From: Paenochrobactrum pullorum
GTDB lineage: Bacteria; Pseudomonadota; Alphaproteobacteria; Rhizobiales; Rhizobiaceae
Assembly (NCBI RefSeq): GCF_041929845.1
Contig: NZ_JBHEEH010000001.1
Location: forward strand, 1,178,001 to 1,242,000
Length of the DNA: 64,000 nucleotides
Direction: 5' to 3'
A program made the translations under genes and the position numbers. Below are positions 44,132 to 52,800 of this stretch, in pieces. Every line of letters begins with the position of its first letter. Position 1 is the first letter of the stretch. Below the pieces are notes generated by a model. It saw only the letters and a list, made by a program, of their open reading frames with translations. It was not told where the DNA came from and made no database searches.

Positions 44132-44401
44132 ATGTCGCTGATGTCTGGAGTTGCTGTTTATTTTATCATCTGGTGGACAGCTTTGTTCGCACTTTTGCCG
44201 GTTGGTTTAAGAACGCAGGATGATGAAAATGAAGTGATTCTGGGCACGGTTTCCAGTGCTCCGGCACGCCCACGGATTTGGCTTGCCTTTTTCCGCACAA
44301 CCATTGTGGCGACCATACTTTTCGGCCTTTATTATTATATCACTCAGATGAGCGGTTTTAGTCTTGATGACATCCCGCATTTCTATCCCGATCTTAAATA
44401 A
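44132..44401 (+). CDS. DUF1467 family membrane protein
   Basis: This 89-residue protein has two hydrophobic helices (about 6-26 and 53-73) separated by the polar loop LRTQDDENEVILGTVSSAPARPR. This is the DUF1467 family, found in alphaproteobacteria mostly between mce and proS. Its function is unknown. It is coupled to mce with a 2-nt gap and probably ends the rnj-mce transcript. Confidence 0.88.
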   Translation: MSLMSGVAVYFIIWWTALFALLPVGLRTQDDENEVILGTVSSAPARPRIWLAFFRTTIVATILFGLYYYITQMSGFSLDDIPHFYPDLK

Positions 44402-44674
44402 TTACAGATCAAAAACAGTGCAGGACAAGGTGAATTCCTTGGATGATAAGCCTTATCCTGCAAGCCTGTGGATAAGTTTTAAATTTTTTATTTTATAATT
44501 TCAGTTGAATTGATGAAAATAAGTCATTGATTTTGAGACATTAAATTTTCTCTCTATTAGATTTGGCTAATTGGGTTTTATGTTCTCAGCAACAAATTGC
44601 CTGCGTTTTAGAAGAATTCGCGATCTATAAACGGATTAGTAACCCTGCTTCCATTAGGATGAACGAATTAGGTT
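44402..44674. other. Intergenic region with a hairpin and one DnaA-box-like site
   Basis: No gene is seen. GCAGGACAAGG (44420-44430) can pair with CCTTATCCTGC (44451-44461) with one mismatch, but no T run follows. TGTGGATAA at 44467-44475 is a perfect DnaA box on the minus strand, followed by an AT-rich stretch. One box alone does not support an origin. Confidence 0.5.
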
Positions 44675-46162
44675 GTGGTGTGTCGCTTGCGCCGCAGTGA
44701 AAAAAATACCAGTGTTCAGGTGGGTATCGTAGTGCGTATTGCGTTTTTTCAAGCTGCTTCTGCCATCAAAAAAACAGCTCATGCTGCCTTGTTAATGGCT
44801 GTCATGACAGGTTGTGCAACATCTCAGGTCGTGCCCGCAGCGGCTGCGCCTGCTAATGATAAATATGCAGCCATTGTTGTTGATGCCAATACGGGCAAAA
44901 CGCTGTTCGGTTCCAGTGCCGATGCAAAGCGTTATCCGGCATCGCTGACCAAAATGATGACGCTCTATATGCTGTTTGAAGCGATGAAATCTGGACGTGT
45001 CAATCGCAATACGCCGATTCCTGTTTCTGCTTATGCTGCATCACGCCCGCCGACAAAAATTGGTTTCAAACCTGGTCAGTCCATTCCGGCTGAAGCTGCA
45101 ATTCTGGCATTGATTACCAAATCTGCTAATGACGTTGCTGCTGCTGTTGGTGAATATCTTGGTGGTTCGGAAGAGCGTTTTGCGCAGATGATGACCGCAA
45201 AAGCCAAGCGTCTTGGTATGCGCAGCACTGTTTTCCGCAATGCGTCGGGTTTGCCGAATATGCAGCAGCATTCGACTGCGCGTGACATGGCAATTTTGGG
45301 CATGGCTTTGCGCCAGCATTTTCCTAACGAATATGCTTATTTCTCCAAGCGCAGCTTTACCTATCGCGGTCAGACCATCAATGGTCATAACCGTTTGCTT
45401 GGACGTGTAGAAGGTGTTGATGGCATTAAAACCGGTTACACCAACGCTTCCGGCTTCAATCTGGTTTCATCGGTCAATGTTGGCGGCAAGCAAATGGTTG
45501 CTGTTGTGATGGGTGGTCGCTCCGCTGCCAGTCGTGATAAACACATGCAGGAACTGATTGCCAAATATCTTCCGCAGGCTAGCCGTGGACGGGGTAATAA
45601 TGCATTGATCGCTGCGCGTGCTGATGGAACGATCAATGTTGCCTCTGTCTCCTTGCCAACTGCTAAAGAGGCACCGCTGCCGGTTATGCGTCAGGATGGC
45701 GGTATTGAGCAGGTTATCAACGGTGAGTTTGGCGAGGGTGACCGTGAGCAGGAACAGCCTCAGGTCTTGGCGCTTGCTGCCCCAATGGCTCGCCCAGCCG
45801 CTAAAGCCATCGAGAATGTGATTGTGCCAACACCGCGTGCAGAAGTACCGACTGTTGCCAATAATGCCGTCAATAACAATGTTGACCCTGTCACTACTGC
45901 ATCATCAGCTGCGCCAACAGGTGGCTGGGCAGTGCAGATAGGTTCTTTGCCAAGTGAAGATCAGGCACGTTCGATGCTCGCGAAGGCCAATGCATCGGTT
46001 GGCGGTCTGAAATCTGCCTCGCCATATACTGAAACATTCCAGATGAATGGCACTAAATTTTATCGTGCGCGGTTTGTAGGATTTAGCAGTAAACAGGCAG
46101 CGTGGAATGCATGTGCCGCTTTGAAAAAGCAGAAATACGGTTGCTACGCGATCGCTAACTAA
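44675..46162 (+). CDS. D-alanyl-D-alanine carboxypeptidase with SPOR domain
   Basis: It is a penicillin-binding protein of the S11 family that trims the terminal D-Ala from peptidoglycan stem peptides. The 495-residue protein has the catalytic ASLTKMM (Ser90, Lys93), SANDVAAAVGEYLGG and GIKTGYTNASGF, then a long linker rich in Ala, Pro, Val and Asn, and a C-terminal SPOR domain (GGWAVQIGSLPSEDQARSML), which usually directs proteins to septal peptidoglycan. Near the N-terminus LLMAVMTGCATS could be an atypical lipobox. The start is uncertain: tandem GTGs at 44675 and 44678, or a later GTG. Confidence 0.9.
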   Translation: MVCRLRRSEKNTSVQVGIVVRIAFFQAASAIKKTAHAALLMAVMTGCATSQVVPAAAAPANDKYAAIVVDANTGKTLFGSSADAKRYPASLTKMMTLYMLFEAMKSGRVNRNTPIPVSAYAASRPPTKIGFKPGQSIPAEAAILALITKSANDVAAAVGEYLGGSEERFAQMMTAKAKRLGMRSTVFRNASGLPNMQQHSTARDMAILGMALRQHFPNEYAYFSKRSFTYRGQTINGHNRLLGRVEGVDGIKTGYTNASGFNLVSSVNVGGKQMVAVVMGGRSAASRDKHMQELIAKYLPQASRGRGNNALIAARADGTINVASVSLPTAKEAPLPVMRQDGGIEQVINGEFGEGDREQEQPQVLALAAPMARPAAKAIENVIVPTPRAEVPTVANNAVNNNVDPVTTASSAAPTGGWAVQIGSLPSEDQARSMLAKANASVGGLKSASPYTETFQMNGTKFYRARFVGFSSKQAAWNACAALKKQKYGCYAIAN

Positions 46163-46246
46163 AGAAACAACCTCGTGTTTTGTTGCCACAGTCTTTGTGA
46201 CGACCGTTGAAAAAACCCGCAATGTTTTGAGTGAAGGGGTTTCACA

Positions 46247-46546
46247 ATGTCGAAGATGTACGATGTGCAGTCTGTTGGTTCTTTAAGAGAGCCATCTGAT
46301 TGGAATCACTATGAAGCAGAAGTTGCGCCAAAGCCGTCGCTTTTCTCGGTTCAATTGTTGCGCGAAGCAGCCTTGAGCCTGGTTGAATTACGTCGTGTAT
46401 CGCATTCTTTTCAGGCGCGTGATCTGGTAGCCTTATTGAAGTGCCATGCAGCGCGCAGACAGCGGGCAGCGATGCCGAAAGCAACAATTCACATGAAAAC
46501 TATTGTCAGTTGCGGTCGTCAGGCTGTACGTATCGTTTTGAAATAA
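46247..46546 (+). CDS. Hypothetical protein, 99 residues
   Basis: I do not recognise this protein. It starts at an ATG 6 nt after GAAGGGG, which supports translation. The N-terminal third is polar (LREPSDWNHYEAEVAPKPS), the middle is amphipathic and Leu-rich (VQLLREAALSLVELRR), and the C-terminal half is basic with Arg/Lys and two Cys. No signal peptide or membrane segment is visible. It lies between the carboxypeptidase and a RIME-like repeat and could be a small nucleic-acid or protein-binding factor, but nothing shows this directly. Confidence 0.6.
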   Translation: MSKMYDVQSVGSLREPSDWNHYEAEVAPKPSLFSVQLLREAALSLVELRRVSHSFQARDLVALLKCHAARRQRAAMPKATIHMKTIVSCGRQAVRIVLK

Positions 46547-46584
46547 TGTGGATATGGCGGCGTCTTATAAACCGTCGCAAACAT

Positions 46585-46692
46585 TAGAGCATGTCTCCCA
46601 AAAGTGGGCACCGGTTTTGGGATAAAGACATGCGTAAAAACAAAACGCTAGAGCGAGCGCAGTGGATACGATTAAGCGCGACACGCTCTAGA
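46585..46692. repeat. RIME1-like intergenic mosaic element
   Basis: This 108-bp element has the layout of the Rhizobium intergenic mosaic elements: a first dyad from GCATGTC-TCCCAAAA to TTTTGGGA-TAAAGACATGC, a spacer CGTAAAAACAAAACG, then a second dyad CTAGAGCG...CGCTCTAG. The core (CAAAAGTGGGCACCGGTTTTG) is of the type common in Hyphomicrobiales genomes. No ORF crosses it. Confidence 0.75.
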
Positions 46693-46833
46693 ACAGTTGA
46701 GGGCGTGTCTCATTCAGATGAGCGCGCTTTTTTATTGTCATGAATTTATAGGTAGTCAAAAGAATCCAGTAGAAAAACAGGCAGTATTTATGAAGATTGT
46801 ATTGATTGGAAAATAATAGAAATTAGCGGGGTT

Positions 46834-46877
46834 GCGCCACTTTCAACGATAATCATATGATTTGAAGAAAGTGGCGC
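46834..46877. repeat. Inverted repeat joining the tRNA-Asp 3' end and downstream DNA
   Basis: GCGCCACTTTC (46834-46844) is the exact reverse complement of GAAAGTGGCGC (46867-46877), which includes the 3'-terminal GCGCCA of the tRNA gene. The loop contains a 12-bp palindrome, AATCATATGATT (46852-46863). On the minus strand it follows the tRNA and could be its terminator or processing structure. Confidence 0.7.
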
Positions 46878-46948
46878 GAGTGACGGGGCTCGAACCCGCG
46901 ACCTCCGGCGTGACAGGCCGGCACTCTAACCAACTGAGCTACACCCGC
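46872..46948 (-). tRNA. tRNA-Asp (GTC)
   Basis: The 77-nt gene folds into a full cloverleaf: acceptor stem GCGGGTG/CACTCGC (one G-T pair), D arm with AGCTCAGTTGGTTAGAG, anticodon stem CCGGC/GCCGG with loop CTGTCAC (anticodon GTC, aspartate), and T arm with GGTTCGAGCC. CCA is encoded. A strong promoter lies upstream, and an inverted repeat overlaps its 3' end. Confidence 0.97.
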
Positions 46949-47006
46949 GCATCTCATTCCGGTTGAACCGGACTTGGTAACCGACGTTTCCGTCTGGTGT
47001 GTGGCT

Positions 47007-47040
47007 CGTTTAAGGTGTTCGCTTGCGACTGTCAAGCGAA
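47007..47040 (-). promoter_or_regulatory. tRNA-Asp promoter with overlapping dyad
   Basis: On the minus strand TTGACA (47030-47035) and TAAACG (47007-47012) are 17 nt apart, typical of strong stable-RNA promoters in alphaproteobacteria. A perfect 8-bp dyad, TTCGCTTG-N7-CAAGCGAA (47018-47040), covers the -35 and part of the spacer. A second palindrome, TCCGGTTGAACCGGA (46958-46972), lies in the short leader before the tRNA. Confidence 0.6.
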
Positions 47041-47215
47041 CAAACTGAAGAAATATGCTGAATGTTGATAAGAATGCAAAAAACTTTGAAAGTCGGTGTA
47101 TTTGGGTGTTCTTTTTAAGCGGAAAAGCTAAAAAGTGCCGATTTATCAGACAGCTAGAGTGAAATTTATATGCTTCCAACAATCGGAAACATCCTTTGAT
47201 TCTGCTAAAAATGAA

Positions 47216-49333
47216 TCATCCTGCGCGTAAAAGCCGGATCGCTTCGTCACGGCTGAACAAATAGAGCAAGGTGCGTAGTGCTTCGCCGCGTGGTGTAGTT
47301 AGCTCTGGATCTTTCTCCAGTACCAGCCGTGCATCTTTACGTGCAATTTCTAACAAATCAGAATGCACTTCAAGCGAAGCCAGTTTAAAGCCGGGGGTGC
47401 CGGATTGCTTGGTGCCAAGCAATTCACCTTCGCCACGCAGTTTTAAATCTTCCTCAGCGATACGGAAGCCATCTTCGGTTTCGCGCATCACTTTAAGACG
47501 CGCTTTGGATATTTCACCAAGCGGGCCTTTGTAAAGTAGTAGGCACGATGAGGCTTTCTCACCGCGCCCGACACGACCGCGCAACTGATGCAATTGCGCA
47601 AGGCCGAAGCGCTCGGCATGTTCAATGACAATGATGGTCGCATCCGGGACATCGACGCCCACTTCAATAACGGTGGTGGCAATCAGCAGTCTTGTTTCAC
47701 CTTGTTTGAAGGCACGCATGGCTTCGTCTTTTTCGGCGCCGGTCATACGGCCATGAATAAGGCCGACCTGATCGCCGAACACTGTTTGCAGGGTGTGGAA
47801 GCGCTCTTCTGCGGAAGTAAGTTCGACATGTTCCGATTCTTCCACCAACGGGCAGATCCAGTAAATCTTCTGCCCGTTTTGTACGGCGCTTTGCATGCGC
47901 TCAATCAACTCGTCCAGACGTTCCAGCGGTAATGTCACCGTGGTGATCGGGCGTCGTCCTGCAGGTTTTTCGGTAAGCTTGGATACATCCATATCGCCAA
48001 AGGCGGTGAGCACGAGCGTGCGTGGAATAGGGGTCGCAGTCATCACCAGCATGTCAGGTGCTGTGCCCTTGGCCGTCAGCATCAGGCGCTGATGCACACC
48101 AAAACGATGCTGCTCATCAATGATGGCGAGCACCAGATCATGATACTCGACCTTTTCTTGAAACAACGCATGGGTTCCGATGATAATGTGGATTTCGCCT
48201 ATGCGTAACTCGTCCAAGATACGTTGACGTTCGCGCCCTTTTTCACGACCTGTCAAAAGCGCGGTTTTCAAGCCGACAGCTTCCGCCAAAGGTGCGATCG
48301 TTGCATAATGCTGGCGTGCAAGCACCTCTGTTGGTGCCATTAGGGCTGATTGACCGCCAGCTTCCACCGCATGTGCCATGGCAAGCAAACCGACAATGGT
48401 TTTGCCGGAACCGACATCGCCTTGCAGTAAGCGCAGCATCCGCTGCGGCTCTTTCAAGTCAGCAATAATCTCTTGAATGGCTGTCTGTTGGCTGCCGGTT
48501 AATTGATAAGGCAGTTTTTGCAAAACCTTCTGAATAATTTTGCCGGTTCCCTGTAACGTGCGCCCAGAGAGTTTGCGTGTTTTTGCGCGCACCAATGCCA
48601 AAGCCAATTGTCCAGCCAGTAATTCATCATAAGCCAAGCGCCGGCGGTATGGGCTTTCCAGATCAATATCCTGTGGCTCTTCCGGTTGATGCATATGATT
48701 TAAAGCTTGGTTATGATCGGGAAAACCTTCCCGTTTGATCAGGCTTTCATCAATCCATTCCGGCAATTGCGGAATGCGGGTTAAGGCTTCATCAATGGCG
48801 CGGTTGAGCGTCTTGGGCGACAGGCCAGCCGTGGTCGGATAGACCGTTTCTAATAATGGCAGGGCGTCGGTGTCATGAATACTGGCAATATAATCCGGGT
48901 GCACCATCTGGGCGCGTCCATTAAACCACTCCACTTTGCCGGAAATAACAACCGTTTCGCCTTCAGGCAGCACTTTATGCAGCCACGGTATCTGTGCATG
49001 GAAAAATACAAGCGTAATTTCGCTTGTGTCGTCATGGGCAATAACACGATGCGGCGCATTTGAGCGGGTTTTGCCGGACGCAGAAAAAGCCGGTTGGTGA
49101 AAATCCACCACCACTTCCAAAGTGACAATAGCGCCATGTTCGGCCAAATTGACAGTCGGGCGGAAGCGTCGGTCAATCACCGAGCTTGGCGGATAATAAA
49201 TCAGTTGTCCGACACGTGGCTCATGCCCTGGTTCTGTGCCGAGTAATTTTGCAAGCAAAAGCGACACTTTTGGCCCGATACCGGGAAGTGTTCTGGCGGA
49301 GGCAAAAAACGGATCAAGCAGTGAAGGGCGCAT
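47216..49333 (-). CDS. recG: ATP-dependent DNA helicase RecG
   Basis: RecG reverses stalled replication forks and branch-migrates Holliday junctions. The 705-residue product has an N-terminal wedge/OB domain (LPGIGPKVSLLLAKLLG, then VVISGKVEWFNGRAQMVHPDY), helicase motif I GDVGSGKT at 305-312, motif II DEQHRFGV, motif III TATPIPRT, and VGRGEKASSCLLLY near the end. The start at 49333 follows the usual family N-terminus MRPSLLDP; the ribosome binding site is weak. It is divergent from sdhE and mfd, the common alphaproteobacterial arrangement. Confidence 0.97.
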   Translation of the reverse strand: MRPSLLDPFFASARTLPGIGPKVSLLLAKLLGTEPGHEPRVGQLIYYPPSSVIDRRFRPTVNLAEHGAIVTLEVVVDFHQPAFSASGKTRSNAPHRVIAHDDTSEITLVFFHAQIPWLHKVLPEGETVVISGKVEWFNGRAQMVHPDYIASIHDTDALPLLETVYPTTAGLSPKTLNRAIDEALTRIPQLPEWIDESLIKREGFPDHNQALNHMHQPEEPQDIDLESPYRRRLAYDELLAGQLALALVRAKTRKLSGRTLQGTGKIIQKVLQKLPYQLTGSQQTAIQEIIADLKEPQRMLRLLQGDVGSGKTIVGLLAMAHAVEAGGQSALMAPTEVLARQHYATIAPLAEAVGLKTALLTGREKGRERQRILDELRIGEIHIIIGTHALFQEKVEYHDLVLAIIDEQHRFGVHQRLMLTAKGTAPDMLVMTATPIPRTLVLTAFGDMDVSKLTEKPAGRRPITTVTLPLERLDELIERMQSAVQNGQKIYWICPLVEESEHVELTSAEERFHTLQTVFGDQVGLIHGRMTGAEKDEAMRAFKQGETRLLIATTVIEVGVDVPDATIIVIEHAERFGLAQLHQLRGRVGRGEKASSCLLLYKGPLGEISKARLKVMRETEDGFRIAEEDLKLRGEGELLGTKQSGTPGFKLASLEVHSDLLEIARKDARLVLEKDPELTTPRGEALRTLLYLFSRDEAIRLLRAG

Positions 49334-49492
49334 GACCCCAAGCTTTAAACGGATTTTCGTTGCATGCAAGTCACTGTGGTAAAAATTTGTGCACTTTTTG
49401 TTCTGGATTGCTTAAAAGAGCAAAACAGGTTCCCACATTGCAAATAAATACTGTATAGCGAAGTGAATAGAGTTGAAGCGGAGTGCATTTTT

Positions 49493-49810
49493 ATGACTGA
49501 CAGTACTGAAGCCACAACTGCAACGGTTGATAGAGCAGCGGCAAGAGCTGATCTTGATGTCAGACGCAGAAAATTGTTGTTTCGTTCATGGCATCGCGGC
49601 ATGAAAGAGATGGATATCATCTTCGGCCAATATGCAGATGAATATATTGCCGGTTTCACCGATGCTCAACTTGATGAATATGAGCATTTGCTGGAAGTGC
49701 TGGATCGTGACTTGTTTAAATGGGTAACCGGTGAAAGTGCCATCCCCGCAGAATTTGATACGCCATTGTTCCGCGATATTATAGATTTCCGCAAACGTAT
49801 TGCATTTTAG
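49493..49810 (+). CDS. sdhE: Succinate dehydrogenase assembly factor SdhE
   Basis: SdhE helps attach FAD covalently to the flavoprotein subunit of succinate dehydrogenase. The 105-residue protein has the signature RRRKLLFRSWHRGMKEMDIIFGQYAD, which includes the conserved RGxxE-type loop (here RGMKE), and EYEHLLEVLDRDLFKWVTG. The start is the ATG at 49493, 9 nt after GGAG. It sits between recG and mfd as in most alphaproteobacteria, with 53 nt to mfd. Confidence 0.93.
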   Translation: MTDSTEATTATVDRAAARADLDVRRRKLLFRSWHRGMKEMDIIFGQYADEYIAGFTDAQLDEYEHLLEVLDRDLFKWVTGESAIPAEFDTPLFRDIIDFRKRIAF

Positions 49811-49863
49811 TAATATCCGTCTTGAAATCACCTGCTGCAATGTAAATCATAGAGTTTTGTCTG

Positions 49864-52800
49864 ATGTCCGTATTTTCCAAATTTGGTTTGAAGCCTTCAA
49901 AAAACGCGCATGTCACTATTGATGGTGTGGCGGATGGTTTTGAAGGCTTTTGCCTTGCCAGATTAGTTGAAGAAGTCGGCGAGGGCGGCCCTTTATTATT
50001 TGTAATGCGTGACGGCCAGCGTGTGGCGGATCTGGAGCAGGTTTTAAACTTTGTGCGTCCTGATCTTCCGGTGCTGCACCTGCCTGCATGGGACTGTTTG
50101 CCTTATGATCGCGTCTCACCGGGTGCCGATACCAGTGCGCGCAGATTGGCAGCATTGGCACATTTATCCAATTTGCAACAGCAACGTCATCCGGCGGTTA
50201 TTTTAACCACCGCCAATGCAGTATTGCAAAAACTGCCGCCGCGCGCAGCACTCTCCGATCAGGTGATTTCGGCGCGTCCGGGCAATCGTCTCAACATGAA
50301 CGAACTGGCTGGAAAACTGGAGCGCAATGGCTTTGAACGTGTGCCCACCGTGCGCGATGTGGGCGAATTTGCTGTGCGTGGTGGGATTCTAGATCTCTTT
50401 GTACCTGGAACAGGAGAACCTGTGCGGCTTGATTTCTTTGGCGATACGTTAGAATCAATTCGCACTTTTGATCCGGGCAGCCAGCGCACCAGTGGCAATC
50501 AAAAAGAGTTTGTTCTTCAGCCGATGAGCGAAATTACGCTCTCGCCGGAAATGATCAGCCGTTTTCGCACGCAATATGTGCAGATGTTTGGAGCGCCATC
50601 CCGTGATGATGCGCTTTATCAGGCTATCAGCGAGGGGCGCCGTTTTGCCGGTATGGAACATTGGTTGCCGCTCTTTTATGACGAGCTGGAAACTGTGTTT
50701 GATCACGCCGGTTCTATGCCGGTGGTGTTCGATCATCTTGTTGTTGAGGCTTTGGCTGAGCGTCACACATTGGTGCTTGATCATTATGAAGCGCGTGAAC
50801 GTCAGGCCACGGGCAAAGAGCCGGGCGATAGTGTGCCTTATAAACCAGTGCGTCCGTCCGCACTTTATATGTCGCCAAAACAAGTGCAGGAGCACGCGCA
50901 AGCTGCCGGTATGCGCATTGATTTAACGCCGTTTGGCGCGCCGGAAGTGGCAGGCCGCATCGTCATTCATGCCAATGTGCAGGCAGCCAGAAACTTTGCT
51001 GAAGAACGTGCCGCCACTGATGTGAACCTCTTTGAAGTGGTGGTTAAATACCTGGCTGATCTTAGGGCGTCAGGTAAAAAAGTCATGCTTGCCGCATGGA
51101 GCGACGGCTCGCTTGACCGGTTAATGCAAGTGCTCGGCGAGCATGGTCTTGAAAAGATCGAAACGGTTGATGAGCTGCGCACCGTTAAAGCCTTGTCGCG
51201 TGATAAAATAACCGCGGCCGTGTTGGCGATTGAAAGTGGTTTCACTGCCAGCGATCTTGTGGTGGTGGCCGAGCAGGATATTTTAGGCGACCGTTTGGTG
51301 CGCCGCACCAAGAAGCGCAAGCGTGATCAGGATTTCATATCGGATGCAGGGGCGCTGACGGCTGGCGATATTGTCGTCCATGTCGATCACGGTATTGGTA
51401 AATTTATTGGGCTGAAAACCATCACGGCTGCCGGTGCGCCACATGATTGCTTGGAAATTCACTATGCCGGCGATGACCGTCTGTTCTTGCCGGTGGAAAA
51501 TATCGAGCTTTTGTCACGCTTTGGCGGTGAGGGTTCGACGGCACTTTTGGATAAGCTTGGTGGCGGTGCATGGCAGGCACGTAAAGCCAAGCTTAAAAAG
51601 CGATTGCTGGAAATTGCCGGACATCTCATTCAGATCGCGGCCGAGCGTCAGATGCGGGGTGCGCCGGTAATGCCGCCGCCAGAAGGGCTTTATGCTGAAT
51701 TTGCAGCGCGCTTCCCATATGATGAGACCGAAGACCAGTTGAGCGCCATTGAGGCAATCACTGATGATCTGTCGCTTGGTCGTCCGATGGATCGCCTGAT
51801 TTGCGGCGATGTGGGCTTTGGTAAAACCGAAGTGGCATTGCGCGCGGCCTTTATTGCTGCGCTCAATGGTTTTCAGGTAGCTGTAGTTGTGCCGACAACG
51901 CTGCTGTCGCGCCAGCATTTCAAGACATTTTCAGCGCGTTTCCACGGGCTGCCGATCAATGTGGCGCAAGCCTCACGTTTGGTTGGTGCCAAGGAGTTGT
52001 CGCAGGTCAAAAAAGATGTGGCAGACGGCAAGGTCGATATTGTCGTCGGTACCCATGCACTGCTTGGCAACGGCATCAAGTTTAAAAATCTAGGCCTTCT
52101 CATCATCGATGAAGAGCAGCATTTCGGCGTGAAGCACAAAGAGCGTCTGAAAGATTTGAAATCAGACGTTCATGTGTTGACCCTTTCTGCCACACCAATT
52201 CCGCGCACATTACAATTGGCGCTGACAGGTGTGCGTGAATTGTCACTGATTACCACGCCACCGGTTGACCGTATGGCGGTGCGTACATTCATTTCACCGT
52301 TTGATCCTTTGGTGATCCGTGAAACATTGATGCGCGAGCACTATCGCGGCGGTCATAGTTTCTATGTTTGTCCGCGTGTGTCTGATCTGGCTGAGATCAA
52401 CGAATTTTTGGATGAACATGTGCCGGAACTGAAAGTGGCTGTAGCGCACGGTCAGATGGCACCGGGTATGCTTGATGACATCATGAATGCATTCTATGAA
52501 GGCCAATATGATGTGCTGCTTTCAACCACAATCGTCGAGTCCGGTCTTGATGTGCCGACCGCTAACACGCTGATCGTTCACCGTTCTGATATGTTTGGTC
52601 TGGCGCAGCTTTATCAGATCCGCGGGCGGGTGGGGCGTTCCAAGCAGCGTGCATTCGCGCTCTTTACATTGCCGGTCGGGCGCACATTAACTGCAACGGC
52701 AGAACGACGCCTAAAAGTGCTGCAATCCTTGGATACGCTTGGTGCCGGCTTCCAGCTTGCCAGCCATGATATGGATATTCGCGGGGCGGGCAATTTGCTG

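Noticed and set aside
44402..44674. Replication origin
   Set aside because: Only one DnaA box was found, and no parAB, dnaA, hemE or repABC genes are near.
46853..47182. Minus-strand ORF across the tRNA gene
   Set aside because: It reads through tRNA-Asp and its promoter, so it cannot be a real protein gene.
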